Positions 16,835 to 26,337 of a DNA stretch of 64,000 nt are shown here, one piece after another; positions within the stretch are counted from its first letter, which is position 1, and each line of letters begins with the position of its first letter. The notes under the pieces were generated by a model. It was not told where the DNA came from and did not search any database. It saw only the letters and a list, made by a program, of their open reading frames with translations. Location: assembly GCF_000215975.1 (NCBI RefSeq), contig NC_015682.1, positions 1,054,001 to 1,118,000 of the forward strand. The letters run 5' to 3'. Position numbers and translations under genes: made by a program. The DNA comes from Thermodesulfobacterium geofontis OPF15. GTDB taxonomy: Bacteria > Desulfobacterota > Thermodesulfobacteria > Thermodesulfobacteriales > Thermodesulfobacteriaceae.

Positions 16835-19397
16835 CTTCTTTTATTTCGAAAGCCTCAATAATGTCTCCTTCTTTAATATCTTGAAAGTTTTCTATTCTCA
16901 ATCCACATTCATATCCTGCTGCAACTTCTTTTACATCTTCTTTAAAACGTTTTAGAGAAGCAATATTTCCTGTAAAGATTACTACTCCATCTCTAATAAC
17001 CCTTACTTTATTATTTCTACTAATTGTTCCTTCCTTTACATAACAACCGGCAACTATACCAATTTTGGGGATTTTAAAAGTAGCTCTTACTTCAGCAACG
17101 CCTGTAATATGTTCTACAAGTTTAGGTTCAAGAAGACCTACCATAGCTTTTTTAATGTCATCTATGAGCTGATATATGACATCATAAAATTTTATTTCAA
17201 CCTTTTCTTCCTTAGCAACATTTTTTGCATTAGGAGTGGGTTTCACATTAAAACCAACCACTATTGCATTAGAAGCTGAGGCAAGCATTACATCACTTTC
17301 TGAAATGGCTCCAATTCCAGCACGTATAATATTAATTTTTACTTTATCGGTAGAAAGTTTTGATAAAGAACTTTTTAATGCTTCCAAAGTTCCTTGAGTA
17401 TCTGCTTTTAAAACAATATTTAATTCCTTTATTTCTCCTTCTTTAAGTTTTTCAAAAAGTTTTTCTAAAGAAATTTTAACTTCTTTAGCAGCTTCAGCTT
17501 CACGGGCTTTTCTTTGACGATATTCTGCTATTTTTCTTGCTTTTTCTTCTTCATCAACTACTATAAAGTCGTCTCCAGCTTGGGGAACATCTTCAAATCC
17601 AAGTATCTCTACAGGAATTGAAGGTGTAGCAGTTTTTATTCTATTTCCATAACTATCAAACATAGCTCTTACTCTTCCATAGGTAAGCCCAGCTACAAAA
17701 ACATCCCCTTCTCTTAAGGTTCCTTCTTGAACAATAACAGTAGCTACAGGTCCTCTACCTTTATCAAGTTTACTTTCAATAATTCTTCCCCTTGCAGGTC
17801 TATCATAAGCAGCTTTAAGATCAAGCATTTCCGCTTGTAAAAGAACAAGCTCTAAAAGTTCCTCTATTCCTATTCTTTTTTTTGCAGAGATATTAGCTAC
17901 TAAAGTATTTCCTCCCCATTCCTCTGGAACGAGCCCTAATTCTGCTAATTGGGATTTAACTCTTTCAGGATTAGCATCAGGTTTATCAATTTTGTTTATA
18001 GCAACTACAATCGGAACTTTAGCAGCTCTTGCATGTTCTATAGCTTCTTTAGTTTGTTCCATAACCCCATCATCAGCAGCAACTACAAGGATTACTATAT
18101 CAGTTACTTGAGCTCCTCTTGCTCTCATAGAAGTAAAAGCTTCATGTCCAGGGGTATCAATGAAGGTTATAATTCTTCCATCTTCCAATTTCACTGTATA
18201 AGCACCTATATGTTGGGTAATTCCTCCTGCTTCTTTACTTGCAACATCAGTTTTTCTTATAGCATCAAGAAGTGTTGTTTTTCCATGATCGACATGTCCC
18301 ATAACTGTAACTACAGGTGGTCTTGGTTTTAGCTCCTCTGGAGATGGAGGGATATACTGTAAAAGAATTTCTTCCTCGATAGGTGCTTTCTCTACTTGAT
18401 AACCAAATTCGTCAGCTAAAATAGCTGCAGTATCAGCATCTATAGATTGATTAGCAGTTACAGGCATCCCCATTTGTAAAGATTTTTTAATGAGTTCTCC
18501 TACTTTTACTCCCATCAATTTAGCAAGTTCGCTAACTTGAATAGTTTCATAAATTTTAATTTTTTTCTCTTTTGGAGGAAGGGTAGGTGGTCTTTCTGGA
18601 ACTTTTTCTACTTTTTCTTTTACTTTTTTAGGTTTTTCTTCTACAAGCTCTTCTTTTTCTTCAAAAAGAACTTCTGGTTCCTCTAAAAAGAAATCTTCAA
18701 AAGTTTCTAATTCTCTCCTTTCTTTTTTAAATATTCCTGGTTTTTTCTTGCTTTTTTTCTTTTCCTTTAATTCAAGCTCTCTTTCTTTTTTCTTTCTCTT
18801 TATCTCTTCTTTTTCTGGTCTTGGTATTGTTTCAGGTTCCTCAGTGGGGATAGGTGCTGAAGGGACTTCTCTTGGCTTAAAAGGTCTTTCTTTTCTTGGT
18901 CTAAAATCAGTAACTACTCTTTTTTCATGAGAAACTTTTATTTCTCTTTCAGGTGCTTCTAAAGGTCTTTCTTCTTTGATTGTTTCTTCTAATTTAATGC
19001 TTTCTTTTTCTAAAACTTCTTTTTCTGGAGTAACTAAAGCTTCAGGCTTTTCAACTTCCAGCTTCTCAGCTTCGGGCTTTTCAATCTCGGGCTCTTCTTT
19101 TTTAATTTTTTTTATAATTAACTTTTTCTTCTTTGGTGCTTCTAAAGCTTCAGGGCTTAAAATTTCGGCAAAGGCACTTTCTGAAAGATCAACTTGATGT
19201 TTTTCTATATCTTCTTTTCTTATAATAATAAAATTAGATTTTATACTATAGTGTTCTCTTATTTTTTGGGCTTCTTCTTCACTAACAGAAGAGGCTATTG
19301 TTTTTACAGTGTAACCCTTTTCTTGAAGTTCTTTAAGAAGCTCCTTAGGATCTAAATTTAATTCTTTAGCTAATTCTACAACTTTTATTTTTGCCAT
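16818..19397 (-). CDS. infB: Translation initiation factor IF-2
   Basis: 859-residue GTPase that delivers fMet-tRNA to the 30S subunit. The N-terminal IF2_N helical domain (residues 1-50: [20 protein letters not shown]) is followed by a roughly 230-residue charged linker dominated by E, K and P. A second IF2_N-like segment ([20 protein letters not shown]) begins near residue 288. The G domain carries GHVDHGKTT near residue 366, DTPGHEA, and NKIDKPD. The C-terminal domains 2-4 are complete, ending in [12 protein letters not shown]. It is the first gene of the leftward translation cluster; nusA, often upstream in other bacteria, is not adjacent. Confidence 0.97.
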   Translation of the reverse strand: MAKIKVVELAKELNLDPKELLKELQEKGYTVKTIASSVSEEEAQKIREHYSIKSNFIIIRKEDIEKHQVDLSESAFAEILSPEALEAPKKKKLIIKKIKKEEPEIEKPEAEKLEVEKPEALVTPEKEVLEKESIKLEETIKEERPLEAPEREIKVSHEKRVVTDFRPRKERPFKPREVPSAPIPTEEPETIPRPEKEEIKRKKKERELELKEKKKSKKKPGIFKKERRELETFEDFFLEEPEVLFEEKEELVEEKPKKVKEKVEKVPERPPTLPPKEKKIKIYETIQVSELAKLMGVKVGELIKKSLQMGMPVTANQSIDADTAAILADEFGYQVEKAPIEEEILLQYIPPSPEELKPRPPVVTVMGHVDHGKTTLLDAIRKTDVASKEAGGITQHIGAYTVKLEDGRIITFIDTPGHEAFTSMRARGAQVTDIVILVVAADDGVMEQTKEAIEHARAAKVPIVVAINKIDKPDANPERVKSQLAELGLVPEEWGGNTLVANISAKKRIGIEELLELVLLQAEMLDLKAAYDRPARGRIIESKLDKGRGPVATVIVQEGTLREGDVFVAGLTYGRVRAMFDSYGNRIKTATPSIPVEILGFEDVPQAGDDFIVVDEEEKARKIAEYRQRKAREAEAAKEVKISLEKLFEKLKEGEIKELNIVLKADTQGTLEALKSSLSKLSTDKVKINIIRAGIGAISESDVMLASASNAIVVGFNVKPTPNAKNVAKEEKVEIKFYDVIYQLIDDIKKAMVGLLEPKLVEHITGVAEVRATFKIPKIGIVAGCYVKEGTISRNNKVRVIRDGVVIFTGNIASLKRFKEDVKEVAAGYECGLRIENFQDIKEGDIIEAFEIKEVAPEL

Positions 19398-19528
19398 TAA
19401 CCACCTAATTTTAAAATTTTTAATTTTTTAAAAATTTTTAAAAATTAAGTTTAAATAAGTTTAATCTTAAAGTAAGAAAATTCAAGAGCTTCTTTTAATT
19501 TGAAAAAATTAGATTAAATTAAAATTTA

Positions 19529-20266
19529 ATGAGAAAGGTAATCATTATTCCTGCAAGATATGGATCTACAAGATTTCCTGGTAAACCTTTAGCTTTGCTT
19601 TGGGGTAAAACTATTATTCGTCATGTTTATGAAAGAGCTTTAGCTTCAGAAATAGAAGAAATATATGTAGCAACTGATGATGAAAGAATTTTTAATGAAG
19701 TAATAAGTTTTGGAGGAAAAGCAATTTTAACAAGTAAAGAACATACCTGCGGTACCGAAAGAGTTGCAGAAGCAGTTAATATTTTAGGACTTGATGAAGA
19801 AGACCTAATAATAAACTTGCAAGCTGATCAACCCCTTTTCCCCTCTGAATATTTTTCCTTGCTCATAAAACCCTTATTATTTTCTTCTGATATTCATATG
19901 AGCACTCTTGCAACACCTATAAAAAATTTAAAAGATCTTGAAAATCCTAATAGAGTAAAAGTAGTTTTAGATAAAGAAGGTAGGGCACTTTATTTTTCTA
20001 GATCTTCTATTCCCTATTTTGTTCCTTCTGGTAAAGAACCACTCTATTTAAAACATATAGGAGTTTATGCTTATACAAAAGGTTTTTTAGATAAATTTAT
20101 AAGTCTTCCACCAGGAGATTTAGAAGCTTCTGAAAAACTTGAGCAATTAAGGGCTTTAGAATATGGTTATAAAATAGCTGTAACAGTAGTACCAAAAGAG
20201 GTTCCAGAAGTTGATACCCCTGAAGATTTGGAATATATAAAAACTTTAAAAGAGGAAGAGCTATGA
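19529..20266 (+). CDS. kdsB: 3-deoxy-manno-octulosonate cytidylyltransferase (CMP-Kdo synthetase)
   Basis: Activates Kdo with CTP for lipopolysaccharide inner-core synthesis, direct evidence for a lipopolysaccharide-bearing diderm. The nucleotide-binding signature IIPARYGSTRFPGKPL is at residues 5-20, then TSKEHTCGTERVAEA, and the metal-binding NLQADQP near residue 93. The C-terminal HIGVYAYTKGFL and LEQLRALEYGYKI blocks are typical. Length 245 is normal. It is divergent from infB across 131 bases of very AT-rich DNA and overlaps the next gene by four bases. Confidence 0.95.
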   Translation: MRKVIIIPARYGSTRFPGKPLALLWGKTIIRHVYERALASEIEEIYVATDDERIFNEVISFGGKAILTSKEHTCGTERVAEAVNILGLDEEDLIINLQADQPLFPSEYFSLLIKPLLFSSDIHMSTLATPIKNLKDLENPNRVKVVLDKEGRALYFSRSSIPYFVPSGKEPLYLKHIGVYAYTKGFLDKFISLPPGDLEASEKLEQLRALEYGYKIAVTVVPKEVPEVDTPEDLEYIKTLKEEEL

Positions 20267-21069
20267 AAAGAGAACCAGCAGTTGCAGGATATTTTTATAG
20301 TGACAATCCACGAGAACTTAAGTTTCATCTATCTACTCTTATTAAATTTAGAGAAAATAAAATCAGAGCTAAAGGGATAATTGTTCCTCATGCAGGATAT
20401 ATGTATTCTGGATGGGTAGCAGGCAAAGTTTACGGAAGCATAATACCTCCTGATACTGCTATAATAATTGGAACAAATCATACAGGATTAGGTGAAAGGA
20501 TATCCCTATTTCCTGGAGAGGCATTTATAACCCCCTTAGGTGAGGTTTCGGTTGATAAAGAAATTTCAGAAGATTTAATAAAATCAGTTCCACTTTTATC
20601 AAGAGATGTTATGGCACATCTACATGAACATTCAATAGAAGTCCAAGTTCCCTTTTTACAATACATAAATCCTAAAGTAAAAATAGTTCCTATATGTTTA
20701 AGTAAACTTAGTTTAGAAGAGGTTAAAGAGTTAGGAAAAGGTATAGCTGAGGTTATAAAAAAACATTCTGATAAATATATTTTAATTGTTGGGAGTAGTG
20801 ATTTTAGTCATTATGTACCTCATGAAGTAGCTAAGAAAAAGGATTTAATGGCAATAAGAGAAATATTAAAGCTTTCAGAAGAAGATTTTCTTAAAGTTAT
20901 TTATGAAGAAAAAATAAGTGCCTGTGGGTATATTCCTATAGCTGTTACTATTAATACCTGTAAAAATCTCGGAGCGAGTAAAGCTGAACTGGTAGAATAT
21001 CAAACTTCAGGAGATATAATAAAGGATTATTCTTCTGTAGTTGGATATGGAGGAATAATTATTTATTAA
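20263..21069 (+). CDS. MEMO-family protein (AmmeMemoRadiSam system protein B)
   Basis: 268-residue protein of the MEMO1 family, a non-haem-iron dioxygenase-like fold. Recognisable blocks are REPAVAGYFYSDNPRELK at the start, IVPHAGYMYSGWVAGKVYG near residue 40, HLHEHSIEVQVPFLQY near residue 113 and VGSSDFSHYVPHEVA near residue 178, which hold the conserved histidines and aspartate of the putative metal site. In many anaerobes MEMO, AMMECR1 and a radical SAM enzyme work together; the other two are not in this window. It overlaps kdsB by four bases, so it is translationally coupled. Biochemical function unproven. Confidence 0.9.
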   Translation: MKREPAVAGYFYSDNPRELKFHLSTLIKFRENKIRAKGIIVPHAGYMYSGWVAGKVYGSIIPPDTAIIIGTNHTGLGERISLFPGEAFITPLGEVSVDKEISEDLIKSVPLLSRDVMAHLHEHSIEVQVPFLQYINPKVKIVPICLSKLSLEEVKELGKGIAEVIKKHSDKYILIVGSSDFSHYVPHEVAKKKDLMAIREILKLSEEDFLKVIYEEKISACGYIPIAVTINTCKNLGASKAELVEYQTSGDIIKDYSSVVGYGGIIIY

Positions 21070-21087
21070 AGAAGGGGGATTTTAAAA

Positions 21088-22485
21088 ATGGTTGTAACTA
21101 GGTTTCCTCCGAGTCCAACAGGACATTTACATCTTGGAGGAGCAAGAACAGCGCTTTTTAATTGGCTTTTTGCAAGGCACAACAAAGGAAAATTTATCCT
21201 TCGTTTTGAAGATACAGATAGAGAAAGATCAAAACCTGAGTATGTGGATTCTATAATATCTGCTTTAAAATGGCTTGGGCTTGAATGGGACGAAGGTCCA
21301 TATTTTCAAAGTGAAAGAATAGAAATATACCAAAAATATGCAAAAAAGCTTTTTGAAGAGGGAAAAGCATATTATTGCGAATGTTCTAAGGAGGTTTTAG
21401 AAAAAAAGAAAGAGGAAATGTTAAAAAGAGGGCTTAAACCAAGATATGATGGAACTTGCAGAGATAAAAATTTAGGTCCAGGTGAGGGTAGGGCATTAAG
21501 AATTAAGGTACCAGAAATTGAAGAAATTATTTTTGAAGACCTTTTAAGAGGAAAGATCGTTTTTCCTGCGGAAGAAATAGATGATTTTATAATAATGCGT
21601 TCAGATGGAACACCTACATATCATTTTGCAGTAGTAATAGATGATATTACTATGGGAATAACTCATGTAATAAGAGGAGACGATCACATTTCTAATACCC
21701 CTAAACAAATTATTATATATAATGCCCTTGGAGTTAATCCTCCAGAATTTGCACATATCCCTATGGTTCTTGGGTCTGATGGAGCAAGATTATCTAAAAG
21801 GCATGGAGCAAAATCTGTTCTTGAATATAAAGAGGCTGGTTTTTTACCTAAGGCACTTATTAATTATTTAGCTCGTCTTGGTTGGGGATATGGAGATCAA
21901 GAATATTTTACAGTAGAAGAACTAATTGAAAAATTTGATCTTCAAAGTGTAAATCTCTCTCCTGCAAGATTTGATCAAGATAAACTTTTAGCTATAAATG
22001 CTTATTGGATAAAGAATAGCGATAATAAATATCTTTTAGAGCATCTTAAATATTTTCTCAAGTCTTATGATTTAGATAAGTTTTCTGAGGAATATCTTCT
22101 TTCTGCTATAGAAACGGTAAAAACAAGAAGCAAGACCTTGGTTGAGATGGCCGAAATGATAGAATTTTACTTAGTAGAAGAAGTAAGTTATGATTTGGAC
22201 GGAGCTAAAAAATTTTTAGTTTCAGAAATTAAACCTTTACTTCAAAAAATAGTTGAGGATTTAGAGGAAATTCCTTTAGAAAATGAAAAGAAATTTGAAG
22301 AGTATTTTAGAGAACTTTCTGAAAAATCAGGTATTAAGTTAAAAAATATTGCTCAAGCTGTAAGAGTTGCTTTAACAGGAAAAGCGGTTAGTCCTTCTCT
22401 TTTTGAGATAATGAAAGTTTTAGGAAAGGAAAGAGTTGAAAAGAGATTAAAGAGAGCATTAGATTTTATAGAAAGTCAAAGATAA
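21088..22485 (+). CDS. gltX: Glutamyl-tRNA synthetase
   Basis: Class I aminoacyl-tRNA synthetase, 465 residues. The HIGH-type motif is PSPTGHLHLGGARTALFNW (residues 7-25) and the KMSKS-type motif is LSKRHG near residue 242. The catalytic domain includes VIRGDDHISNTPKQ, and the anticodon-binding helical domain fills the C-terminal third. A GGGGG Shine-Dalgarno lies 8-9 bases before the ATG. It is the last protein gene of the kdsB operon and is followed closely by tRNA-Pro. Whether it also charges tRNA-Gln (non-discriminating) cannot be told from sequence inspection. Confidence 0.96.
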   Translation: MVVTRFPPSPTGHLHLGGARTALFNWLFARHNKGKFILRFEDTDRERSKPEYVDSIISALKWLGLEWDEGPYFQSERIEIYQKYAKKLFEEGKAYYCECSKEVLEKKKEEMLKRGLKPRYDGTCRDKNLGPGEGRALRIKVPEIEEIIFEDLLRGKIVFPAEEIDDFIIMRSDGTPTYHFAVVIDDITMGITHVIRGDDHISNTPKQIIIYNALGVNPPEFAHIPMVLGSDGARLSKRHGAKSVLEYKEAGFLPKALINYLARLGWGYGDQEYFTVEELIEKFDLQSVNLSPARFDQDKLLAINAYWIKNSDNKYLLEHLKYFLKSYDLDKFSEEYLLSAIETVKTRSKTLVEMAEMIEFYLVEEVSYDLDGAKKFLVSEIKPLLQKIVEDLEEIPLENEKKFEEYFRELSEKSGIKLKNIAQAVRVALTGKAVSPSLFEIMKVLGKERVEKRLKRALDFIESQR

Positions 22486-22501
22486 AGTTTAGAAAAAGTG
22501 G

Positions 22502-22529
22502 TTGTAAAATAATAAGAAAAGATTATAAT
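22502..22529 (+). promoter_or_regulatory. Promoter of tRNA-Pro
   Basis: A -35-like TTGTAA (22502-22507) is separated by 16 bases from a perfect -10 TATAAT (22524-22529). The tRNA starts 11 bases after the -10 element, so transcription would begin only a few bases before the mature 5' end. Confidence 0.7.
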
Positions 22530-22540
22530 TATAAGAAATA

Positions 22541-22614
22541 CGGGGCGTAGCGCAGCCTGGAAGCGCACCTGCCTTGGGAGCAGGGGGTCGGAGGTTCAAA
22601 TCCTCTCGCCCCGA
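22541..22614 (+). tRNA. tRNA-Pro (anticodon UGG)
   Basis: A complete cloverleaf can be folded: acceptor stem CGGGGCG/CGCCCCG with the C1-G72 pair typical of bacterial tRNA-Pro; D-stem GCGC/GCGC; anticodon stem CCTGC/GCAGG around loop CTTGGGA (anticodon TGG); five-base variable loop; T-stem GGAGG/CCTCT (with one G-T) around TTCAAAT; discriminator A. The 3' CCA is not encoded and must be added. The gene has its own promoter. A truncated gene and accessory DNA begin immediately downstream, as expected if this tRNA is an integration hotspot. Confidence 0.95.
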
Positions 22615-22639
22615 TTGTATTTTCAAGGGGTCCAAAAAT

Positions 22640-23635
22640 TTAACTCCTTCCACTGTGATAAATTGTGATAGAATTATGATAAAGCACTCTTTCTAAAGTT
22701 TTTACAGCCCTTTTAAAATCCTTTATAATAACTCTTTCAACAATTTCAACTGTAATTTTGCATCCTGCTTTGATATATTTTTTCAAATTTTCAACGATTT
22801 TTCCTTCTATAAATGTTTTTTCTGAGACATTTATATGAATTGGAATATCCCAGTTTTTACTTTTAAAGGTAGAAGTTTTTATAAGGTTTTCTTCAAACTC
22901 ATAAATAAATGGATGAACCTCAAGTAGATGAATAAATTCACTTGCAGTATAAAGATTGTCACTAGCTATTCTTGCTAAAGCTTCGGCTGAGCAAGGTTTC
23001 AAATCTTTTGAACTAAATATTGGTTGATAATAGAACCTAAAAAATTTTGAACTAAATATCGGTTGATAATAGAATTTAAAAAGATTTATATCAATTGCTT
23101 CCTTAATGATTGTCTGTATTTTTAAGGTCTCTAATATTTTGTCTTCAAACTTTTTATCATAAAGCACTATAGCATTTGGGGAGCTCTTTTTAGCTTCTTT
23201 TAGGGCAAATCCAGCTTTTTCAAAAAGTTCTAAAGGATTCACTCCATCAAATGGATAAATAGAAACCCCAGAAGTAAGAAAGACACTTATATCTTCAAAT
23301 TTAAAAGAAGAAAAATTTTCAATTCTTTTTAAAACTGAAAATACATCCTCTTTTCTCTTAACCTCAATAAAAATTAAAAATTCATCTGGACCAATTCTTC
23401 CAATAAGGTCTTCCTTTCTTAAGTTTTGTCTTAAAAATCTTTCTATCTCCTCAATTAATCTTTTTCCCTTTTCAAAACCATATTTTATATTTATGTATCC
23501 CATCTCAAATACATCCATCCTTATAAAAATTCCAACCTTAGCTGTTTTTATTCTTTCAGAGACTTCAAAAAGAATTTTTTCGATAATTAACACTTCTGGA
23601 TAAAGATTTTTATTCACTATATGAACCTTTAACAA
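22640..23635 (-). pseudogene. Truncated GGDEF-EAL domain protein with internal duplication
   Basis: 331 codons encoding a GGDEF-like domain (about 10-160) with GPDEF in place of GGDEF at the active site, then the start of an EAL-like domain (FYYQPIFSSK, then SAEALARIA). The EAL domain ends after VEIVERVIIKD, before the DDFG metal-binding loop, so about half of it is missing. The last eight residues look random. A 39-bp tandem duplication (23006-23044 and 23045-23083) repeats the 13 residues of the FYYQPIFSSK strand, which should disrupt the barrel. Synthesis and hydrolysis of cyclic di-GMP are both unlikely. The deletion end point lies 26 bases from the 3' end of tRNA-Pro. It could survive as a degenerate sensor, but pseudogene is the better reading. 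Confidence 0.7.
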
Positions 23636-23715
23636 ATTTTAAAAATTATATCGGAATTGTTTTACTGATGTTTAATGTTAAAATATTTTTAAATGTATTT
23701 AAAAAGGGGGGCAAA

Positions 23716-24309
23716 ATGAGAAAAATTTGTAAAATCTTTTTAAGTATATTTCTTATTATTCTATTTAGTTCTTCTATAAGTTTATCTAAAATTAACAAAA
23801 AAATTTTAATGATTATTGCTCAACAAAATTTTAGGGATGAAGAATTGTTAATTCCCAAAAAGCTTTTTGAAAAAGAGGGTTATAGTGTGGTTATAGCGGG
23901 AACTTCTTTAAAACCAGCTAAAGGTATGCTTGGTGCTGTAGTTACACCTCAAATTTTAATTGATCAGGTTAGAGTAGATGAATATGATGCTATAGTTTTT
24001 GTAGGAGGAGTAGGTGCTAAAGAATATTTTAATAATTCTATAGCCCATAAAATAGCAAAAGAAGCAGTTTCCAAGAATAAAATCCTTGCAGCTATTTGTA
24101 TTGCTCCAAGAATATTAGCTGAAGCTGGGGTTTTAAAAGGGAAGAAAGCAACTTGTTGGGCAGAAGAAGGAAAGAATTTGGAAAGAAAAGGTGCATATTA
24201 TACGGGAAGACCTGTTGAAGTTGATGGAAATATAGTTACAGCTTCCGGTCCTCAAGCTGCAGAAGAATTTGCAAAAACCATTATAAAACTATTAAAAACT
24301 AAAAAATAA
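23716..24309 (+). CDS. Secreted DJ-1/PfpI family protein
   Basis: 197-residue protein from the ATG at 23716, chosen because a GGGGGG Shine-Dalgarno lies seven bases upstream and it opens directly into a signal peptide (KFLSIFLIILFSSSISLS-like hydrophobic core). An upstream ATG at 23668 would put a useless tail before the signal. The mature part is a class I glutamine-amidotransferase-like fold with the nucleophile elbow AAICIAPRIL (cysteine in position) near residue 125 and an acidic partner in FRDEELLIP. Family members are chaperones, deglycases or proteases; export to the periplasm is unusual for the cytosolic PfpI type. Exact function unknown. Confidence 0.85.
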   Translation: MRKICKIFLSIFLIILFSSSISLSKINKKILMIIAQQNFRDEELLIPKKLFEKEGYSVVIAGTSLKPAKGMLGAVVTPQILIDQVRVDEYDAIVFVGGVGAKEYFNNSIAHKIAKEAVSKNKILAAICIAPRILAEAGVLKGKKATCWAEEGKNLERKGAYYTGRPVEVDGNIVTASGPQAAEEFAKTIIKLLKTKK

Positions 24310-24334
24310 ATTTAAATAGAAAAATTATGGAACA

Positions 24335-24570
24335 GAAAAAAAACAAAAGATAATTATCATTAAAAAGGGAGAAGAAAACAAAGAACAAAAGAGTCAAGCA
24401 CAACAAACACAAAAACCATCTTTAGATCAATTTTTAAAAAATAAAAATGGTAATCCAAACTCGAGGAGCTCTTATTAGAGGAACTTTTCGTTCAATTGTA
24501 AATGAATTTTTAGTTTTAGAAAATGCTAAGTTATAGGTACCCAGCACGTAGCTTAAGCTGATCTCTAAAT
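24335..24570 (+). pseudogene. Wreck of a small LSm/Hfq-like gene
   Basis: Three short stretches read like one protein split over frames. A basic/Gln-rich N-terminal part with KPSLDQFLKNKNGNP is followed, after a frame change near 24445, by IQTRGALIRGTFRSIVNEF and LVLENAK, then after another frame change at 24533 by IGTQHVA, a stop, and ADL. The central block resembles the Sm1/Sm2 pattern (G..V....G...RG....... L.LENA). No frame has a start-to-stop gene longer than 29 codons. The alternative is chance coding potential in AT-rich DNA. Confidence 0.35.
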
Positions 24571-24922
24571 GCCTATCAAAACAGGTTTAGCAGAAATTAG
24601 GAAAAGAAAATTAATAGATGAATTAAACCGCTTAATTCCTGAAATTATTAAGCTTGATGTAGAAAAAATTATCCTTTTTGGCTCTTTAGTAACCGAAGAT
24701 ATTCATAAAACAAGCGATATTGATTTGATAATTGTGAAAAAGACTGATAAAAAATTTTTAGATAGGCTTGATGAGTTTTATAGTAAATTAAATCCGAAAG
24801 TAGCTATTGACATTTTTGTTTATACCCCTGAAGAGTTTAAAGAAATGAAAGAAAATAACTCGTTTATTAAATGGGCTTTAAAAGAAGGAGTTGTTGCATA
24901 TGAAAAGAAACAAAAAGAATGA
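24569..24922 (+). CDS. MNT-type nucleotidyltransferase (antitoxin-like)
   Basis: 117-residue minimal nucleotidyltransferase. The catalytic pattern GS-x-(n)-SDIDL is present as FGSLVTEDIHKTSDIDLI near residues 35-52, with a third acidic residue in AIDIFVY near residue 88. Paired with the following HEPN gene it forms an MNT/HEPN two-gene module; in characterised pairs the MNT enzyme AMPylates and so neutralises the HEPN RNase. No good Shine-Dalgarno precedes the ATG, and the gene sits directly on the end of a degraded gene, suggesting recent insertion. Confidence 0.85.
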   Translation: MPIKTGLAEIRKRKLIDELNRLIPEIIKLDVEKIILFGSLVTEDIHKTSDIDLIIVKKTDKKFLDRLDEFYSKLNPKVAIDIFVYTPEEFKEMKENNSFIKWALKEGVVAYEKKQKE

Positions 24923-25310
24923 AGCTCAAAGATGGTTTTTGCAGGCTCAAAGAGATTTAGATGATGCAAAATTTAATCTATCTGGAGAAAGATTTAATGT
25001 TGCTTGCTTCTTAGCTCAACAATCTGCAGAAAAAGCTATAAAAGCTTATCTGATTTTTAAAGGTGCTGATTTCGTATGGGGACATTCGGTAGCAGATTTA
25101 TGTGAAGATGCTAAAAAGTTTGATTCAGAGTTTCAAACAATTGAAAAGGCCTGCAAGTCTTTGGACAAATTTTATATTCCTACCCATTATCCCAATGCTT
25201 TACCAGGTGGAATCCCTTCTGAAGCTTTTGATAGATCTGATGCTGAAAAAGCAATCTCTTTAGCGGAAGAAATTCTTAAATTTGTTGAAAAAAAGCTACA
25301 AATTTCTTGA
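24900..25310 (+). CDS. HEPN-domain protein (toxin partner of MNT)
   Basis: 136 residues from the ATG at 24900, which has GGAG nine bases upstream inside the MNT gene (23-base overlap, translationally coupled); a TTG at 24891 is a weaker alternative. The helical HEPN fold is recognised from QAQRDLDDAKFNL, FLAQQSAEKAIKAYL and GHSVADLC. The YIPTHYPNALPGG stretch near residue 98 is typical of the PF05168 class. That class carries a less strict catalytic motif than RxxxxH HepT toxins, so RNase activity is uncertain. With the upstream MNT gene it is most likely a toxin-antitoxin pair. Confidence 0.82.
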   Translation: MKRNKKNEAQRWFLQAQRDLDDAKFNLSGERFNVACFLAQQSAEKAIKAYLIFKGADFVWGHSVADLCEDAKKFDSEFQTIEKACKSLDKFYIPTHYPNALPGGIPSEAFDRSDAEKAISLAEEILKFVEKKLQIS

Positions 25311-25397
25311 TAAATTTCCCGTAGTATCTTTTTATTACGTGAAAACTTTTTTAAGAAGGGCTTAATAAATCCCCATTTTCAACCTCGTTAAAGCCAA

Positions 25398-26180
25398 AAT
25401 CTTATTAATTGGGGAAACACTTGAGGTATAAGAGAAATATATAACTTTCCCAAGAGATAACTAACTAAAACTACCAGGAAAGGAGGGAAGCTACCACAAA
25501 AGAAAAAAACTAAAACTTGAACCACACAAACTATAGATTTTATACCAGAGATTTACTTACAAAGTATGGGAAGGTTCAAGATTTAAAAGTGCCTCGGGTC
25601 AGGAATGGGAGTTTTCGTCCTGCTATACTTTCTGAAAGAAGGAAGGATGATTTAGATCTTACATCTGCTATTATTACCCTTTATGTATTCACCTCAAAGA
25701 TTTTTCGGTTAATAAAGGTGACTGAAGATAAATTAAGTGCGTTTAGTATTTATTTGGAGAGATAAAGTAGTAAAAGAGCTGTTTATTTAGCTCGTAGTGA
25801 ACAAAGTCTGATGGAAGAGGGGAAATGGGATTTAAGAGGTTATAGCTGAAGAGTTAAGAAGGATATATAGAGTGGATACTGAAAAAATCTGCTAAAGAGG
25901 GGATATTAAGATTAAAGGAAAGATAGGGTAAAATATTTCTTAGGGCAGTTTATTTATACAACTAATCAGCTTGAAAGATTAGCAAAGGAGATAAAAAGGA
26001 GGATAAAGGTAATAGAAGTATTTTCAGATGAAGTATCAGTTGAAAGATTATTATATTTGATCTTGAAAGAGATGAATGAGAGGTTAAACTCAAGGAGGTT
26101 AAGGGGGTTTAACGAGATTGAATTGGGGACCTACCATGCCCTTCCCAAAAAAAATTTTTACACAATAAAGGGATACTATG
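25398..26180 (+). mobile_element. Degenerate IS256-family insertion sequence
   Basis: Both ends resemble those of the smaller elements at 45,725, 46,794 and 47,092: the left end CTTATTAATTG near 25401 and the right end TTTTTACACAATAAAGGGA at 26157-26172. Inside, fragments of a mutator/IS256 transposase can be read: YTRDLLTKYGKVQDLKVPRV (frame of 25517) and, far downstream, TTNQLERLAKEIKRRIKVI and LERLLYLILKEMNERL-like text, with stops and frame changes between. The element is therefore dead. Its last 60 bases, ending GAATTGGGGACC...CACAATAAAGGG, recur in the other copies. Confidence 0.8.
25517..25765 (+). pseudogene. IS256-type transposase fragment
   Basis: 82-codon remnant corresponding to the N-terminal third of an IS256/mutator transposase. 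RDLLTKYGKVQDLKVPRVRNG and the following SERRKDDLD match the family's (R.L.T..G...L.VPR.R.G.F.P.....R) pattern. The catalytic DDE triad is not within this fragment, and the remainder downstream is broken by stops and frame changes. It lies inside the degenerate element described separately. Confidence 0.75.
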
Positions 26181-26227
26181 TAAAATTTAAAAAAATATAT
26201 GAAAATTTAAAAAATATTTAAAAAATT

Positions 26228-26274
26228 AACGTATATTTAGCATTTAAATTCCAAAAATAGCTAAAAATTTTTAT
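26228..26274 (+). repeat. 47-bp direct repeat, left copy
   Basis: AT-rich 47-bp sequence beginning AACGTATATTTAGCATTTAA and ending TAGCTAAAAATTTTTAT. It recurs in the same orientation at 33901-33947 with 45 of 47 bases identical. The two copies bracket the Spy-like and autotransporter genes. This copy runs straight into a -35 element, so it could also be an upstream promoter element. Confidence 0.85.
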
Positions 26275-26302
26275 TGACAAATTTTTATGGTTTTAATAAA
26301 AT
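26274..26302 (+). promoter_or_regulatory. Promoter of the Spy-like/autotransporter operon
   Basis: Perfect -35 TTGACA (26274-26279), 17-base spacer, -10 TAAAAT (26297-26302), 35 bases before the TTG start at 26338. The 47-bp direct repeat abuts its upstream edge. Confidence 0.75.
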
Positions 26303-26337
26303 ATTTATATTTAGATTTAGATTAAGGAAAGAAAAAT

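Noticed and set aside
17949-18332. Plus-strand frame inside infB
   Set aside because: Antisense to the G domain of IF-2; serine/phenylalanine-rich composition is what codon complement of that region gives.
22614-22640. A tRNA-flanking attachment-site duplication just after tRNA-Pro
   Set aside because: I could not find a second copy of the tRNA 3' end anywhere in the window, so only the deletion next to it is reported.
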